The notes beneath the pieces were generated by a model. That model was not told the origin of the DNA. It saw only the letters and a list, made by a program, of their open reading frames with translations, and did not search any database. Shown in pieces: positions 11,781 through 21,839 of a stretch of DNA of 64,000 bases. Source of the stretch: Asparagopsis taxiformis (taxonomy: Eukaryota > Rhodophyta > Florideophyceae > Bonnemaisoniales > Bonnemaisoniaceae); the NCBI GenBank assembly GCA_030407315.1, contig JALQPE010001750.1:1-64000 (forward strand), written 5' to 3'. Position 1 is the first letter of the stretch. Each line of letters begins with the position of its first letter. Position numbers and translations under genes: made by a program.

Positions 11781-12465
11781 TGTAGCAGGTAGAAAATCCG
11801 CTAGAGCGGCAAACCACCCGACAGGTGTCCCGAGCCTCGGTAGAGGAAGTGGTAGAGCAGATGAACCTTATAGGTACCCAGCGGGTAGTCTCGTGAGAGA
11901 GAAGGTGTCGTTACCCGGAGGGGGTTGTGTGACAAAGGGGTGCTCACGCGAGAGGCGTATTAATGGAGCAAGATGACGTAATCCGTCGAGCTGTTGGCTA
12001 ACCCTAAGGTTTTCCCGGAGAGGGGTTGAACAATAGGTATGCGAACACTGTTCCAGTGGGTCGTAATTCCACTTGAGTTTACGTTACTCTAGAAACCGTG
12101 CCTACTGGCTATTCCAGTGGCCGTTTTATACTAAGTCTACTGTAAGCTAGGGTTAGTGGTTAGGAATAAATATCCAGTTAGTGACCAATCAGAACCCAAT
12201 TACTGGCGCTCGCCTACCCGCGAGGTCATTGCCAATAGGCTTACATTGTAATGTATGGCTGATCAGCCTAAGTTAAAATTTGCCCCTTGTGGGGTCTTGG
12301 CCGGGGCCGATAGGCCCGGGTGGGGTTATTTGTCAGCCTTAGCTTGTCCTAAGTATAGGAAACACGCCAGTTGGCTGGTGCCTTCTGATTGGCACATCCC
12401 GTAAGTGGGTACCCAATAGGGAAGCGACACGGCTCGATCAGCGAGGACCGCCAGGCGGTACGACA
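11781..12465 (-). repeat. 5' LTR of E1
   Basis: This 685-bp LTR is the partner of 21-703. On the element strand it begins TGTCGTACC and ends CTACA. TATA box TATAAAAC is at 12130-12123 and should drive the genomic RNA. Shared words with the E2 LTR (for example the TATA region and a GGGGCAAATTTTAAC block) show that E1 and E2 belong to related families. Confidence 0.95.
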
Positions 12466-12470
12466 GTGAG
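12466..12470. repeat. Target site duplication of E1, right copy
   Basis: GTGAG is identical to 16-20 and is immediately outside the right LTR. Confidence 0.95.
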
Positions 12471-12715
12471 CACCAACTGGAAGGGGGTGTGAGCGAGAGG
12501 ATGAAAAAAATTAAAGACGAAATTGGAGTCGACCGACAAGGAAAAATAGAGTGGTCGCCGTGATAGATGCGGACATCCAAGTCGAGCACGGCGGCAGAAA
12601 TTTCTGGGGTCGAAATTTTTGAATTTCTGAACCGGCGCCCGTCCTATGTGGACATAGACATGGCGGAAGTCCATCCCGAGGGGGACATCCGTGGTACTAG
12701 AAACAATGAATGTCG

Positions 12716-12755
12716 TCCTAGTAATACTAGACGTACTAGACCGCATGGACGTCCG
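12716..12755 (+). repeat. 40-bp direct repeat, copy A
   Basis: This is one of two imperfect 40-bp copies (the other is 12799-12838). Each contains CTAGTAATACTAG, a near-palindrome, then GTACTAGA and GGACGTCCG, also palindromic. Neighbouring bases hold more GGACGTCC/GGCGGACAT words in both orientations. No gene is seen in 12471-12818; this dyad-rich block is its main content. It may be a degraded mobile element end or a regulatory array. Confidence 0.6.
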
Positions 12756-12798
12756 GTTCTAGGCGGACATCAAAAAATACTGGAGAACATGGACGTCC

Positions 12799-12838
12799 GC
12801 CTAGTAATACTAGGTGTACTAGAGGTTGTGGACGTCCG
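12799..12838 (+). repeat. 40-bp direct repeat, copy B
   Basis: This is the second copy of the 12716-12755 repeat, starting 83 bp downstream. Its right end overlaps the last codons of the minus-strand ORF 12819-13382, so the C terminus of that ORF may be repeat-derived. Confidence 0.6.
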
Positions 12839-13382
12839 CGTCCATTTCCGAGAACACAGACGTCGGTGGCTGACCCCCGGACATTAACTTACTTCCCATC
12901 AGAAATTTTACATGTTCGTAGGAAACACAAGGGTAATTCCTTTCAGGGATAGCATCATATAACAATCTGCCTTCCGCAACCACCATTTCATCGTGCCTTG
13001 GCTTCACAGCATCCGAGTACCGCCACTTTGATACTTCCATCACTGCAATATCCTTTTCCTCCGTCGTCAACCTCACAATTGCATCACCCACATCCTGTCC
13101 ATTGTGCTCCACCACACCAGGCGTGTACACGCCATCTCCTCTGTCTACATCGATGCGGTCTCCCACTGACGGCTTACCACTGCAGACAGGATACTGCTCA
13201 GGAAGTTTGATTTCCACAACAGTAGCCTTCCACCATATTGCGTCATCACCCACTTGGAACCATACGTCTATTTGCGAGCCGACACAGGGAAGTGCATCTA
13301 CGGCCGCTGCTCGCTCACGCTCACGGCCAGCTTTCGCTTTTTCGCTCTGTCGCCTAATTCGCAATGATTCACGCCTAGTCAT
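12819..13382 (-). CDS. Unknown protein with Tudor/Agenet-like segments
   Basis: 187 residues from an ATG at 13382. A short basic N terminus (residues 1-24) is followed by GSQIDVWFQVGDDAIWWKAT (about 35-55) and a second VGDRIDVDRGDG segment (about 72-83). Both have the small-beta-barrel look of Tudor, Agenet or SH3-like modules that bind methylated histones or proteins; this is a weak resemblance only. The C terminus runs into a dyad-rich repeat, so the true stop may have been altered. No partner gene is evident. It could also be a fragment of a larger gene or a transposon accessory ORF. Confidence 0.45.
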   Translation of the reverse strand: MTRRESLRIRRQSEKAKAGRERERAAAVDALPCVGSQIDVWFQVGDDAIWWKATVVEIKLPEQYPVCSGKPSVGDRIDVDRGDGVYTPGVVEHNGQDVGDAIVRLTTEEKDIAVMEVSKWRYSDAVKPRHDEMVVAEGRLLYDAIPERNYPCVSYEHVKFLMGSKLMSGGQPPTSVFSEMDADVHNL

Positions 13383-14345
13383 AGTTGCTCCACAAAATAA
13401 AGATACTACAACGCACTATCTGCAATTTTGTTTAGGACAAGTCTTCGTCGACTTCTTCACTAGATACTACTTCACCCATGTCTGTAACGTCCAATTTTTC
13501 ATTTTTATAGTATGATACGAAATCACTACCTTGTTCCCTACTGCCATACAACTTGTCAAACACTCTACTACTGCGTTCAAGATACTAGTCACGCTTAAAG
13601 CCAGGCCGGAACTCACTATTCAGGTCAATCTTGTGTATGCAGGAGTGACTTTATTACAAAATTTAGCGACTTCGACAGTAACTATGCCGTAGTATCTGTG
13701 CTAAAAATCAACATAGATGGTGCCATTCTTTACTAAGTAATACTACAGAAACTAAACTCAAGTACAATTATCTACTCTTTCGACCGTACCCTACCTATGG
13801 TACAACAATGGCCATATCGAGATTAGCTAGTTAACGTCATACACTCTGCATTCCGCCTCTTCCATATGATATATTATTCCTCATGGACGCCCAAAACGTG
13901 ACGCTATCGAAGGGTATGGCGCGTTGGAACAGTCAGTACCAGTCCATCACTCTAGCCTCACTACACTGCTACGAATGCCATCTGTACTACAGACCGGCGT
14001 AACCATCCAAGTTCATGGTTCGAGTCCAACATGGTACTGTCACACATATGGTTCCCTCGTTTCGTCATTCCAGCACGGAAATTATAAAAATCGTGGAATA
14101 TGGCACCTCCGGTCACTGTCATGACCAACGCGACGTGTCCTTGTCCTTTCCATTGTTATTTTTCCGTACAGTACTGGAAAATTCCACCATGTCACGGTGC
14201 TTATACCCACTCCCACGGCGCAGTTTCATTCCACTATATTCTTTACGGTATTTCCACTACTTATCTATGGCACGGCGCCGGTAATTTCTGCGATTTTTTT
14301 ATGGTTTGCCATTCCACTAATTTCTAATGGTCCAGACCATAAAAT
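13383..14345. other. Gene-poor stretch between two unknown minus-strand ORFs
   Basis: No supported gene. The sequence is AT-richer than its surroundings, with many short repeated words such as atggtac and ccatgg. A single B-box-like word (ggttcgagtcc near 14012) has no matching A box or tRNA fold. The two minus-strand ORFs on either side could belong to one decayed gene, but nothing in the middle links them. Confidence 0.5.
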
Positions 14346-14984
14346 TTACTGGTTTTTCAAAAAATTGCTTATCCTGTGTACATATGGACTCTGTACCACG
14401 TCCGAGCGATCAATGGCAGCATTTGAAGTATCACCATACGATGCGGATTGTTGTCGTGGTTGAGGTGCAGTATTCCCTTCCAAGGATTTTCGCCTAGTCC
14501 GCCTTTCCTGCACACCTATTTCAGGCGCGACGGAATGGTCGAGAGAGTCATCCGATAGAATTGGGCCGTTGAAAACCACATAACGGATTTCTTTCATCAT
14601 AGACCGCGTCAATGCTGCACGTATACCTCTCCCAGTTGGTGCGTCGGAAGGATAGAAATCTTTGAGGACAGTCAAAATGCGATGTCGTATGGTTTTTCGT
14701 GTTCGTCCACCTGGCTCCGGTACTTCATGTAACTTCCTGAAACATGGATGAGGTGAGGAATGCCAGGAGTTTTCTTTCAGTACAGCTTTCTCAAGTATGT
14801 CATATATTTCACACATGCTGTAGCACCACTTTTGCGCGCATGTCTTTAGACTTATACCACCATCTCCTTTCCTACGTTTCCACATCGTCCACATTGCAGT
14901 GAGCTCTAGAATGACAAGTTTGGTGTCCACCGAAGCTTTTCGAAACGCAGAAGCGAATAGGACGTCCACAGTGCATCCCTGCAT
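14346..14984 (-). CDS. Unknown protein
   Basis: 212 residues from an ATG at 14984. The N-terminal 90 residues are rich in Cys, Trp and Lys (MWTMWKRRKG, KWCYSMCE) and predicted helical. The middle is basic (GGRTRKTIRHR) and the tail is Ser/Gln-rich. The N-terminal pattern (counting of stages, helical, W-rich) could be a DNA-binding or transposon-linked domain, but I recognise no family. It ends in a lower-complexity tract, and an old mobile-element ORF is as likely as a host gene. Confidence 0.35.
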   Translation of the reverse strand: MQGCTVDVLFASAFRKASVDTKLVILELTAMWTMWKRRKGDGGISLKTCAQKWCYSMCEIYDILEKAVLKENSWHSSPHPCFRKLHEVPEPGGRTRKTIRHRILTVLKDFYPSDAPTGRGIRAALTRSMMKEIRYVVFNGPILSDDSLDHSVAPEIGVQERRTRRKSLEGNTAPQPRQQSASYGDTSNAAIDRSDVVQSPYVHRISNFLKNQ

Positions 14985-15061
14985 ATTCTTCGAGTCTGGC
15001 GGACTAGTTTCAGTTGCAAATCGACTTGGGATAGCTGACCAATGTTCGAACGCCGGGTTAT

Positions 15062-16840
15062 TTACGTCCAGCCGTCCGCACGAGGCGGAGCGGCCATCGA
15101 CGTACCGAGAAGCCGACGGGCATCCTCATCGGAGACGCGGTCGTCCAGGCTCACGAACCGTGGCGCGCGCTCGGCCGGCGTGGCCACATCCGGACGACCG
15201 ACGCGGGCAACGTTGCCCCCTCCCGTAGCCTCGCGTGGCACGATCTCTCGAGGATCCGGCGCACGCGGCGCTTCGTTTTGATGGCCACGACGGCCAGAAC
15301 GCGACCCGCGAGGTCGGTCGTTGCCTCCGAGGCCACCGAAATAACCGGTACGATTGCCACGACGGCGTTCGGAACGGGAAGCCACCCGCGGCACGTAAGC
15401 CCCATCGCTGCGCACGGAGACGAACTCCTGTTTATCGCCGCTTGCGTAATCGGGGCGTATAACCCGATACTCCGGCCCCAACGCAAGGGCGCCGCGAGCC
15501 TCAGCCAACGCGCTGGTAACGGAGACGAACGTGTCGGAACCGTCCACCGGGATTGCACGAAGCATCTCGTAGTCGGCCAGGAAGTCCAACGTGGACTCCG
15601 GCAGTAGGCACGCGCGCCCGAACACACGACGTTCCACGAACAGCGAGCATGCGAGCATCGCTGCGTGTTCGATATCCACGGCCATGAGGAAACGTTCCTT
15701 CACGGGGGCAGGCGCGTCCTTCACGGCATCGGTAAAATAATGCACCACGCGTGGTAGCAACGTGGACGACCCACGGGGGTACGGAAACTCCTCCACTACT
15801 TCCGGCAACGGCGGGAAGTAGAGCTCGCTCGGGACGACCCACGGAGCCGACGCGTGCGACACGCGGTAATCGTCCGCGTTCACGTGACGGAGCGCGAAAT
15901 GGTCGTCGTACGACACTACGCTCTTGGAGATGACGCTCAACGAAAGAGCAGTCTTCCATTCGGCACGTTGCCTTTCGGAAAGTGTCCGCGGACATACGAA
16001 GACGGACGCCACCGAGATGAACGGCGGTTCCTCGGGCGTTCCCGTCCACAAGAATGCGTCCATACGATCGACGTAGATCGCGTCGTTGACGTCACGCAAC
16101 CACGAGCGGGCGCAACGTATCGACGCCGGGATCTGGTAACGTTCCGATCCCGGTGGCCCGTTGGCGAAACGACGCCCGGCTGCCCGCCCCCACGTATCCT
16201 CGGCGGAACGCATATAGTCGACGACCGCGCGGGCGTCTAGACGATCTCTGGCCAACGTGGCGAGATCGTCATCCGTGATAGCCACGCGAGGCAACGCAGC
16301 CCACTCGTGGGTCAGGACGCCTACGTTGAGCGCCACACCGCCACGTGAAGCGGTGCCGACTGTCCCAGCGGGGTCACCACTCTCCGGCGAGGGATCCTGG
16401 CGAGGGGAACGAGGCGAGCCGTCACGACGAGGCACGCCCGTGCGGGCCGCCGCCCCAGCACGACGCGAACGAGCGGCCGCTGCCATCGCGGCTACACCCA
16501 TCGACGGGGCCGCGACATCCGGAATGACGGGTGACGAATTCCCCGAGTCGGACGCCGTTGCGTCATCATCACGTGGGGCATCGGCCCTAGCAGCCTCGGC
16601 AGGCGTCACGGAAGCCACCAGGCTAGACGGAGCCATCGGGCGAGACGACGAGGCGACGGCCTGAGAAGCAACGGCTTGACCCGCCCTAACGGATGGGGCG
16701 GGAGCGACGGACGCTTCCGTCGCTGGCGGCGCACCGGCCCCGACGAGGGAGGGAGCGCCCTGCGAAGGGTTCCTCGCTCCACCTCCAGCAGAGCCGGCGG
16801 GCCGCGGAGTGTTAGCATCGGTACTACGCGTCGTAACCAT
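15062..16840 (-). CDS. Orphan retroelement-type antisense ORF (aORF), intact
   Basis: 592 residues from the ATG at 16840, without any interruption. The frame is open further upstream to 16984 but without an ATG. Residues 1-180 are a Ser/Ala/Pro/Arg low-complexity region like that of the E1 aORF. The core contains DAIYVDRM (near 16065), NADDYR (near 15870) and a long alpha-helical block (VKERFLMAVDIEHAAML), which align with E1 at DALYVERM, TANDYR and MDRFRSYLELERDILI. An Arg/Gly-rich segment (SRSERRRGN...GRRGH) near the C terminus suggests RNA binding. It lacks the coiled-coil C-terminal domain of the E1 and E2 versions and no gag-pol lies to its left, so it is a fragment of a third, CG-rich family or an exapted copy. 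Function unknown. Confidence 0.7.
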   Translation of the reverse strand: MVTTRSTDANTPRPAGSAGGGARNPSQGAPSLVGAGAPPATEASVAPAPSVRAGQAVASQAVASSSRPMAPSSLVASVTPAEAARADAPRDDDATASDSGNSSPVIPDVAAPSMGVAAMAAAARSRRAGAAARTGVPRRDGSPRSPRQDPSPESGDPAGTVGTASRGGVALNVGVLTHEWAALPRVAITDDDLATLARDRLDARAVVDYMRSAEDTWGRAAGRRFANGPPGSERYQIPASIRCARSWLRDVNDAIYVDRMDAFLWTGTPEEPPFISVASVFVCPRTLSERQRAEWKTALSLSVISKSVVSYDDHFALRHVNADDYRVSHASAPWVVPSELYFPPLPEVVEEFPYPRGSSTLLPRVVHYFTDAVKDAPAPVKERFLMAVDIEHAAMLACSLFVERRVFGRACLLPESTLDFLADYEMLRAIPVDGSDTFVSVTSALAEARGALALGPEYRVIRPDYASGDKQEFVSVRSDGAYVPRVASRSERRRGNRTGYFGGLGGNDRPRGSRSGRRGHQNEAPRAPDPREIVPREATGGGNVARVGRPDVATPAERAPRFVSLDDRVSDEDARRLLGTSMAAPPRADGWT

Positions 16841-17433
16841 CGTGGTCAGTTCGTACGCAACGAAGACGAACAGTGCAACGAGCACGAGAACGAGAGCCAC
16901 GCGGGCGAAACGGAACAAGAGAACGAAAGGAACGGAAGTAGTAGTACCCAGCGGGGGAAAGAGGTAAGGAATAACGAAAGGCAACGGCCTGGATGACGAT
17001 GGTGAGAGGAAGGGTGAGCGACGATCGCTATCACGTTAAGCCGCGGCTTAAATAACCTTCGGACGACCGTTGTCGTAATTCCCGCTGGCAGATTCACGAA
17101 AGGGCCGCGGCCTACGCACGTATCGCGCTGAATTGAAGCACACCCGCGTGGTGGAATTGGACACTGCATTTGTTGCAGGGAAACGCCTAAGCGAGGCATT
17201 GACGAACGATGCCAACGGGCGGGCCGCGATGATTACGAAAGAGCCGGAGCGCACGCGCGCGCTCCGGCGCCGTGGCGATTCGATCAGCCAACCGGGCCGC
17301 GTACGTTTAAGCGAGATTTTTCGGGACAACTGCCACGTCCGCAGTTGTACCCGAAAAGGCGCCACGGCCCCGTGTCTCAGGCGCGTCCTGACGGGCCTCG
17401 CGTGGCCGGGACGTCCACGTGTGGGGGTGGGGC
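16841..17433. other. CG-rich region upstream of the orphan aORF
   Basis: No gene is supported. The base composition (many CGCG and GCGC words) matches the ORF and element E3 rather than the host genes further right. It would hold the promoter of the 15062-16840 ORF if that is transcribed. An inverted repeat around 17318-17352 (ACAACTGC/GCAGTTGT) is visible. A G-rich run at 17421-17432 could be a polypurine tract. Confidence 0.4.
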
Positions 17434-18002
17434 TGTGTAGTATACGTGGCAATTCCGAAATTGCAAATATTTACGTTTTCCGCGGAATTCGAATTTCGGC
17501 GGACACGACCGGCGACAGCAATGCACGAACATTGCTGACGCATGCGCGCGCGCAACCGGTACACGTGTGCAACGAACGTACTGGCACGCGGCCAACGGAC
17601 CAACGAGTCCCTACGTGCGACCCACAAGGTCCTTTCCCATTCGGGGACGTTACGCGCAGTGGTTACACTGTAAAGCGATGCCATCGTGGCTATATTGGTA
17701 TTGGTATCGTGCCGGGAGGGAAAGGGAACAATACATCGAACGAGCAACGGCTCTAGTCTACGACTGACTTCTACGTTTTACGTTTACGTTTTCGCCCAGC
17801 GAGGCTTCGTCTCCGTCGAGCTGCGTACTCCCTACCCATCGCCGCACGTAAGGCTGATTGCGTGTAGTGCCTCCGGGCTTGGTTGAGAGCGCCTCCGGTG
17901 ACGTACCACCTCGTTTGCTAACGTAATCCTCGCGTGGATTGTTGCGTCGTGATGCTCGTGTCTACTCGCTAACCTATCTCTACCTTTCTACCTAACATAC
18001 AG
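17434..18002 (+). repeat. Possible 3' LTR belonging to the orphan aORF fragment
   Basis: The G run GTGGGGGTGGGGC is followed by TGTGTAGTATACG, which resembles the TGTCGTACC and TGTCATACC starts of the E1 and E2 LTRs. The CG-rich composition ends near 18002 with CATACA. In an element of the E1/E2 plan the 3' LTR should sit just here. There is no second copy and no target duplication to prove it. Confidence 0.25.
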
Positions 18003-20011
18003 TCAAACACCAGCGGGTGAACTGTTCGTTCGTTTCGTTAAGGACAGCGTGTCCGTAGCTCGTACCAGCTACTTCGTCACCGAACTATCGTTCCACAGTA
18101 CCCTCACCTGCTTGGTGGACCACCATTCACGCTGTATCAGCTCCCCTTCATCTCCTTCTCGACCGTTTTTCACTCCCCTCACACACTAATTGTCCGTTGA
18201 CAACTGGTGTATCAGCGTCACACAGTACCATTTCATTGTACCACTGATCCAGTGTTTGCGCTATCCCTTCTACCCCTTTATAGTTGGCCTGACAACCCAA
18301 CCTCTCACCTGCATAGCAGTATCACTTGAACCAAGATTCTCAACGTATCGTCTGTGTGGCCTTACAACGCACAGTCAAGCAGGCGATCCGCCTTAGCTCT
18401 ACCACCTCCGCCCTGAGTCTGACTACCTAGAAAGGAGGGCGCGAACACCTCGCGGTGCTTAGCCGAATCGGCTCACTACCCCAAGTCGAATTGACAGCTC
18501 TGGCATTGCACTACACAGGGGATTAAATCTTCCTTTGTAAGAAGGTGTATTTCAAGGTGATTCCGGAGAGGCGCAGGGGTAGTGAAGGTGATTTCAGAGT
18601 TTTAGGCGATGGTATGTTTGGTGGTAGGGGAAAAGAGAGAGGAATTATGGCGGATTACGTCGCTCGGGTGTGGGAAGGTGTTGCCAGAAAGAGGTCAGTG
18701 AGTTGGGCGGAACAAGTCGCTCTATGGTGGGAAGGCGTCGCCGGAAGATGAGGTGGGAGGGTGGGGGAGAAAATCCCAGTGGTAAGTCTGTGCCTATAAC
18801 CTGTTGAAGAAGAGGAGATACTGTTTCTCGTTGGAGATGTTTATTGCGTCGCGACGGTCCGTGACGGGGATTAAATACTATGTGAGTACTGTAAGGAGTT
18901 CCTGTAAGTAGTAGTTATTCGTCAAGTAGTGTCATTTCGAACTTGAACCTACGATTCTTACGGAATTGAAACGTTTTCAGGTATATCAGCGAAGTTTTTT
19001 TGTTTCGAAGAACTTACACCTACTACCCTCGAGGGTACACTCCAGTCACACTACTAGACGCTCTGCGGCTGAACCGCCTCATCATCGAAGCAGATAATAC
19101 GGTTGGTCTCACATTATTTTATTGGATGATGTAGGACAGCTGTCGTAGAGGGATGGGGTCCTGACTGGTTGGACCATTTCGTTTGCATCCAATGAAGCGA
19201 AGGGTAGAGATATGGCGCGCATGGGGGTCGACGAGGGACGATTGGCGAAAGTGTGCCGATAGCAATTTGATAACGGATTTCCATTGGTTATGTGCCGTTT
19301 CGTTTCGCAGCATGAAATCTGGTGAGGACGCGATGCAAAATCTGAGGAGATTTTTCATATAAAATGGATATAAAATTGGTTAAATTTAAGAATCTGAGGA
19401 GGAAGTATGAGCTGGTGAAAGGTGTAGTGGGCGGGGGCTGCGAGCCGCAGATTTGTCGGGGTGAATCTAGCGGAATGACAAGGCGCTGGCCTCACAGTAG
19501 TGTATTCCGCCACGTGAAAACGTTCACTGGCACAAGCCGATTCGAAGCGCCACCGGAATCGAAACGATATTTTACGTGGACCGCACATTTCCGGATATTT
19601 CGTGGAAGCGAGCCTATCGCAACTGGTTCGCACAGATAGCGTCACAAGTGTAATGGCTGCGATCTGCTTGCAATTTCAACCAATCAATCGAGTGCATTCC
19701 AAAAATATGTGGCCTGCAATGGTTGCTTATCTCATTGTGGCTGTTGAGCCACAAACGGAGCGTTGCCTCGCGTACCAGAACCATATCTGGTGCTCTATCA
19801 CAGCGAATCTCTTAGTGACAAACCAAGCGGGCGCGTGGATCGGTGGCGGATGGAAAATTTGCTGCATTTTTCCACGCTTTTACCTTCTGTACATGCCCTC
19901 CGTACACGCCGCTTTATTTAATTCTCTTCCCCAGTACTTTCAACGTCGCGACTTGGCACTGCACCAGTTTCACAAACTTCTTCATACTTTGCAACACCCA
20001 CTCGTGCAAAT
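18003..20011. other. Long intergenic stretch without a supported gene
   Basis: No convincing coding region or RNA gene is seen over 2 kb. Short ORFs here are unrelated in composition to known proteins. 18500-18780 is G/A-rich on the plus strand. 19860-20011 is C/T-rich and is probably the 5' leader and promoter side of the MYB gene. No TIR or LTR pair was found. Confidence 0.5.
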
Positions 20012-21607
20012 ATGGCGTCTGAAACTCAGTTTGATCGCCTCGTCCCCGTCGCGGCTGCCGATACTCCTTCGCCAGACAAGCTCCCTTCCGATACTGCACC
20101 CCCCGCCAAGAAACCCCAACGCAAGAAGTACGTCCTCACCAAGCGTCGGCAGTACTGGACCGAAGAAGAGCATGCCCGTTTCCTCGATGCGCTATCCAAA
20201 CATGGTCGCGAGTGGAAAGCTATTGAGAGAATTGTTGCCACCAAGACCGCCGTGCAAATTCGCTCCCATGCACAGAAGTACTTTTTGAGACTTGAGCGCC
20301 AAGGCTTAGCCCACCCCATGCCCACTCCAACCTCTGCACCCCCTTCCAATCCGCTACCACCGCCCCATCCATCTCCAGTCCAAATGCCTCATCACATCAT
20401 GCACCATCAACGCATACCTTCGCACCCTTATCATCCGCCTGTCTCCCACCATGTGTATCCACCGCCCGTAGATATGCGTTATGCTACACATGCCGCTGAC
20501 AATGGCGCCCCGCCACCGGCCGCTCCATACCAACACATGCACACCGCCATGCCTCCCGAACACATGCAAGATATATACCACTCGTATTCGCCTGTGCGCC
20601 AACTCGCCCACCCATCCTCGTATTCATACAGTTTCTACAATCAAACAACGCCGTCGGCTCAACTGCCTTTACCAATCACTCCCCACTCAGAATATTACCC
20701 CCATCACTCCACCAACAATCCCCCACCTCACCATGTAGTACATCCATGCCAATGCCCCGAGTGCATGCCATCTCGACACCCCTACACGCCCTCTTACTAT
20801 GTCCCTGTTGCCCACCCCGTCCCCGCCGAGCCGGTAATTGGATATCCACCTCCTCCGGTTCGTCATGTATCTCATATCTCTCAAGGCGTGCAGACAACTG
20901 CAGCAACTGATGCACCTCAGCCGCAACAAGGAGCTGCTGAACCGCCAATTGTCCCTCCTTCTACTAATACCCCTGCTGGTCCTTCTGCCGCACCTGTATT
21001 GTCGCAGCCTCCACCTACCGGAAAGCCATTGTGTAGCAACACGGAAGCAGATACTCCGGACCGTGCAAAATCCAACTTCTCCTTACTTCTCACAGCGGGC
21101 CGAGAACTGGAGGCAAGAAATGGGCAACCCCAAGCGAATTCGACGCCACGCCAGCAACCACCCCCAGGAGCAGAACCCTTCTCTACTACTCCGAAAGCAG
21201 ATCATATTGGGACGAAGAAGCCTTGCAATACAAGTCCTGTCTCTTCAGAAGTCGTCCCTGACCGCAAACGGGTTTCGTATGATGAAGAACCAAACAGTTA
21301 TACTGACCAGCTGGTTCCATTGTATCCGAACCGACCTGCCGATACTCACGCCCCTGACGTGAATAGAAGCATAAAGAAAAGAAGAATCTCATCCATTATT
21401 AACGAAGATGAGAATGCCACCGTAAGGTCACGAAGGAAGATTAGTGATGCGGAGACACCATCACAATCATCTATGGACAAGTCCAAGCGAAACTTCTTCA
21501 AACCTAAAATTGGATTTCCCTGGTCGTCACCGAATCCTGGGTCACTCCATCACATTCTCTCCGATGAGCATGGAGATGTCCGTGTTCCTATCATGCAAGG
21601 AAACTGA
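20012..21607 (+). CDS. SHAQKYF-class single-repeat MYB transcription factor
   Basis: 531 residues from the ATG at 20012. A single MYB repeat lies at residues about 46-96: it begins [17 protein letters not shown] and ends with the signature SHAQKYF (85-91). This class includes plant CCA1/LHY/REVEILLE and I-box-binding factors. They bind DNA as one-repeat MYBs and often act in clock or light control; the precise role here is unknown. The rest is a long Pro/His/Gln/Tyr-rich region (about 100-300), typical of activation or condensate-forming segments. It ends in a basic, Ser-rich tail with a possible nuclear signal (KKRRISS). It is intron-free and converges on the arginine deiminase gene with 232 bp between stops. 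Confidence 0.9.
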   Translation: MASETQFDRLVPVAAADTPSPDKLPSDTAPPAKKPQRKKYVLTKRRQYWTEEEHARFLDALSKHGREWKAIERIVATKTAVQIRSHAQKYFLRLERQGLAHPMPTPTSAPPSNPLPPPHPSPVQMPHHIMHHQRIPSHPYHPPVSHHVYPPPVDMRYATHAADNGAPPPAAPYQHMHTAMPPEHMQDIYHSYSPVRQLAHPSSYSYSFYNQTTPSAQLPLPITPHSEYYPHHSTNNPPPHHVVHPCQCPECMPSRHPYTPSYYVPVAHPVPAEPVIGYPPPPVRHVSHISQGVQTTAATDAPQPQQGAAEPPIVPPSTNTPAGPSAAPVLSQPPPTGKPLCSNTEADTPDRAKSNFSLLLTAGRELEARNGQPQANSTPRQQPPPGAEPFSTTPKADHIGTKKPCNTSPVSSEVVPDRKRVSYDEEPNSYTDQLVPLYPNRPADTHAPDVNRSIKKRRISSIINEDENATVRSRRKISDAETPSQSSMDKSKRNFFKPKIGFPWSSPNPGSLHHILSDEHGDVRVPIMQGN

Positions 21608-21839
21608 AACCCATCTTGTTTACCAATACTGGTTGAGTAACTTTACTCATGCTTATCCTACATTAACTTATAGAGCAATAGAACGACACAGTGAAGAGTA
21701 TGCTGTCCAAAATTTTCTCGGTAGATGCCCTGCGACTTTTGATATGGATATGATCCTAAAGATTTCAACTGTTTCGAAAATTAGACGACACAATCGCAAA
21801 GAGTATATCACCAGTCCGTGACGAGGGTAGAAGTTCAAC

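Larger units (their letters stand above)
21..12465 (-). mobile_element. Full-length Ty3/gypsy LTR retrotransposon E1 (chromodomain type) with antisense ORF
   Basis: This is a 12,445-bp element read on the minus strand: 5' LTR (11781-12465), primer-binding site, gag, protease, reverse transcriptase, RNase H, integrase, chromodomain, then an ORF on the opposite strand, a polypurine tract and the 3' LTR (21-703). The order protease-RT-RNase H-integrase and the C-terminal chromodomain place it in Ty3/gypsy (chromovirus-like). The 5-bp duplication GTGAG flanks it. The LTRs differ by two substitutions and two 1-bp indels only, so insertion looks recent. Despite that, gag, pol and the antisense ORF are all interrupted, several times in short mononucleotide runs. 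It is probably non-autonomous as written, or the indels are assembly errors. Confidence 0.95.

Noticed and set aside
16841..16984. Hydrophobic N-terminal extension of the 15-kb ORF that looks like a membrane segment (envelope-like).
   Set aside because: It starts at a TTG, has no ATG before 16840, and comes from a purine-rich DNA run that gives Leu/Val by composition; MVTTRS at 16840 fits the E1 aORF start better.
19602..20288. Plus-strand ORF overlapping the MYB start.
   Set aside because: It overlaps the MYB ORF in another frame and has no motif; the MYB domain settles the coding frame.
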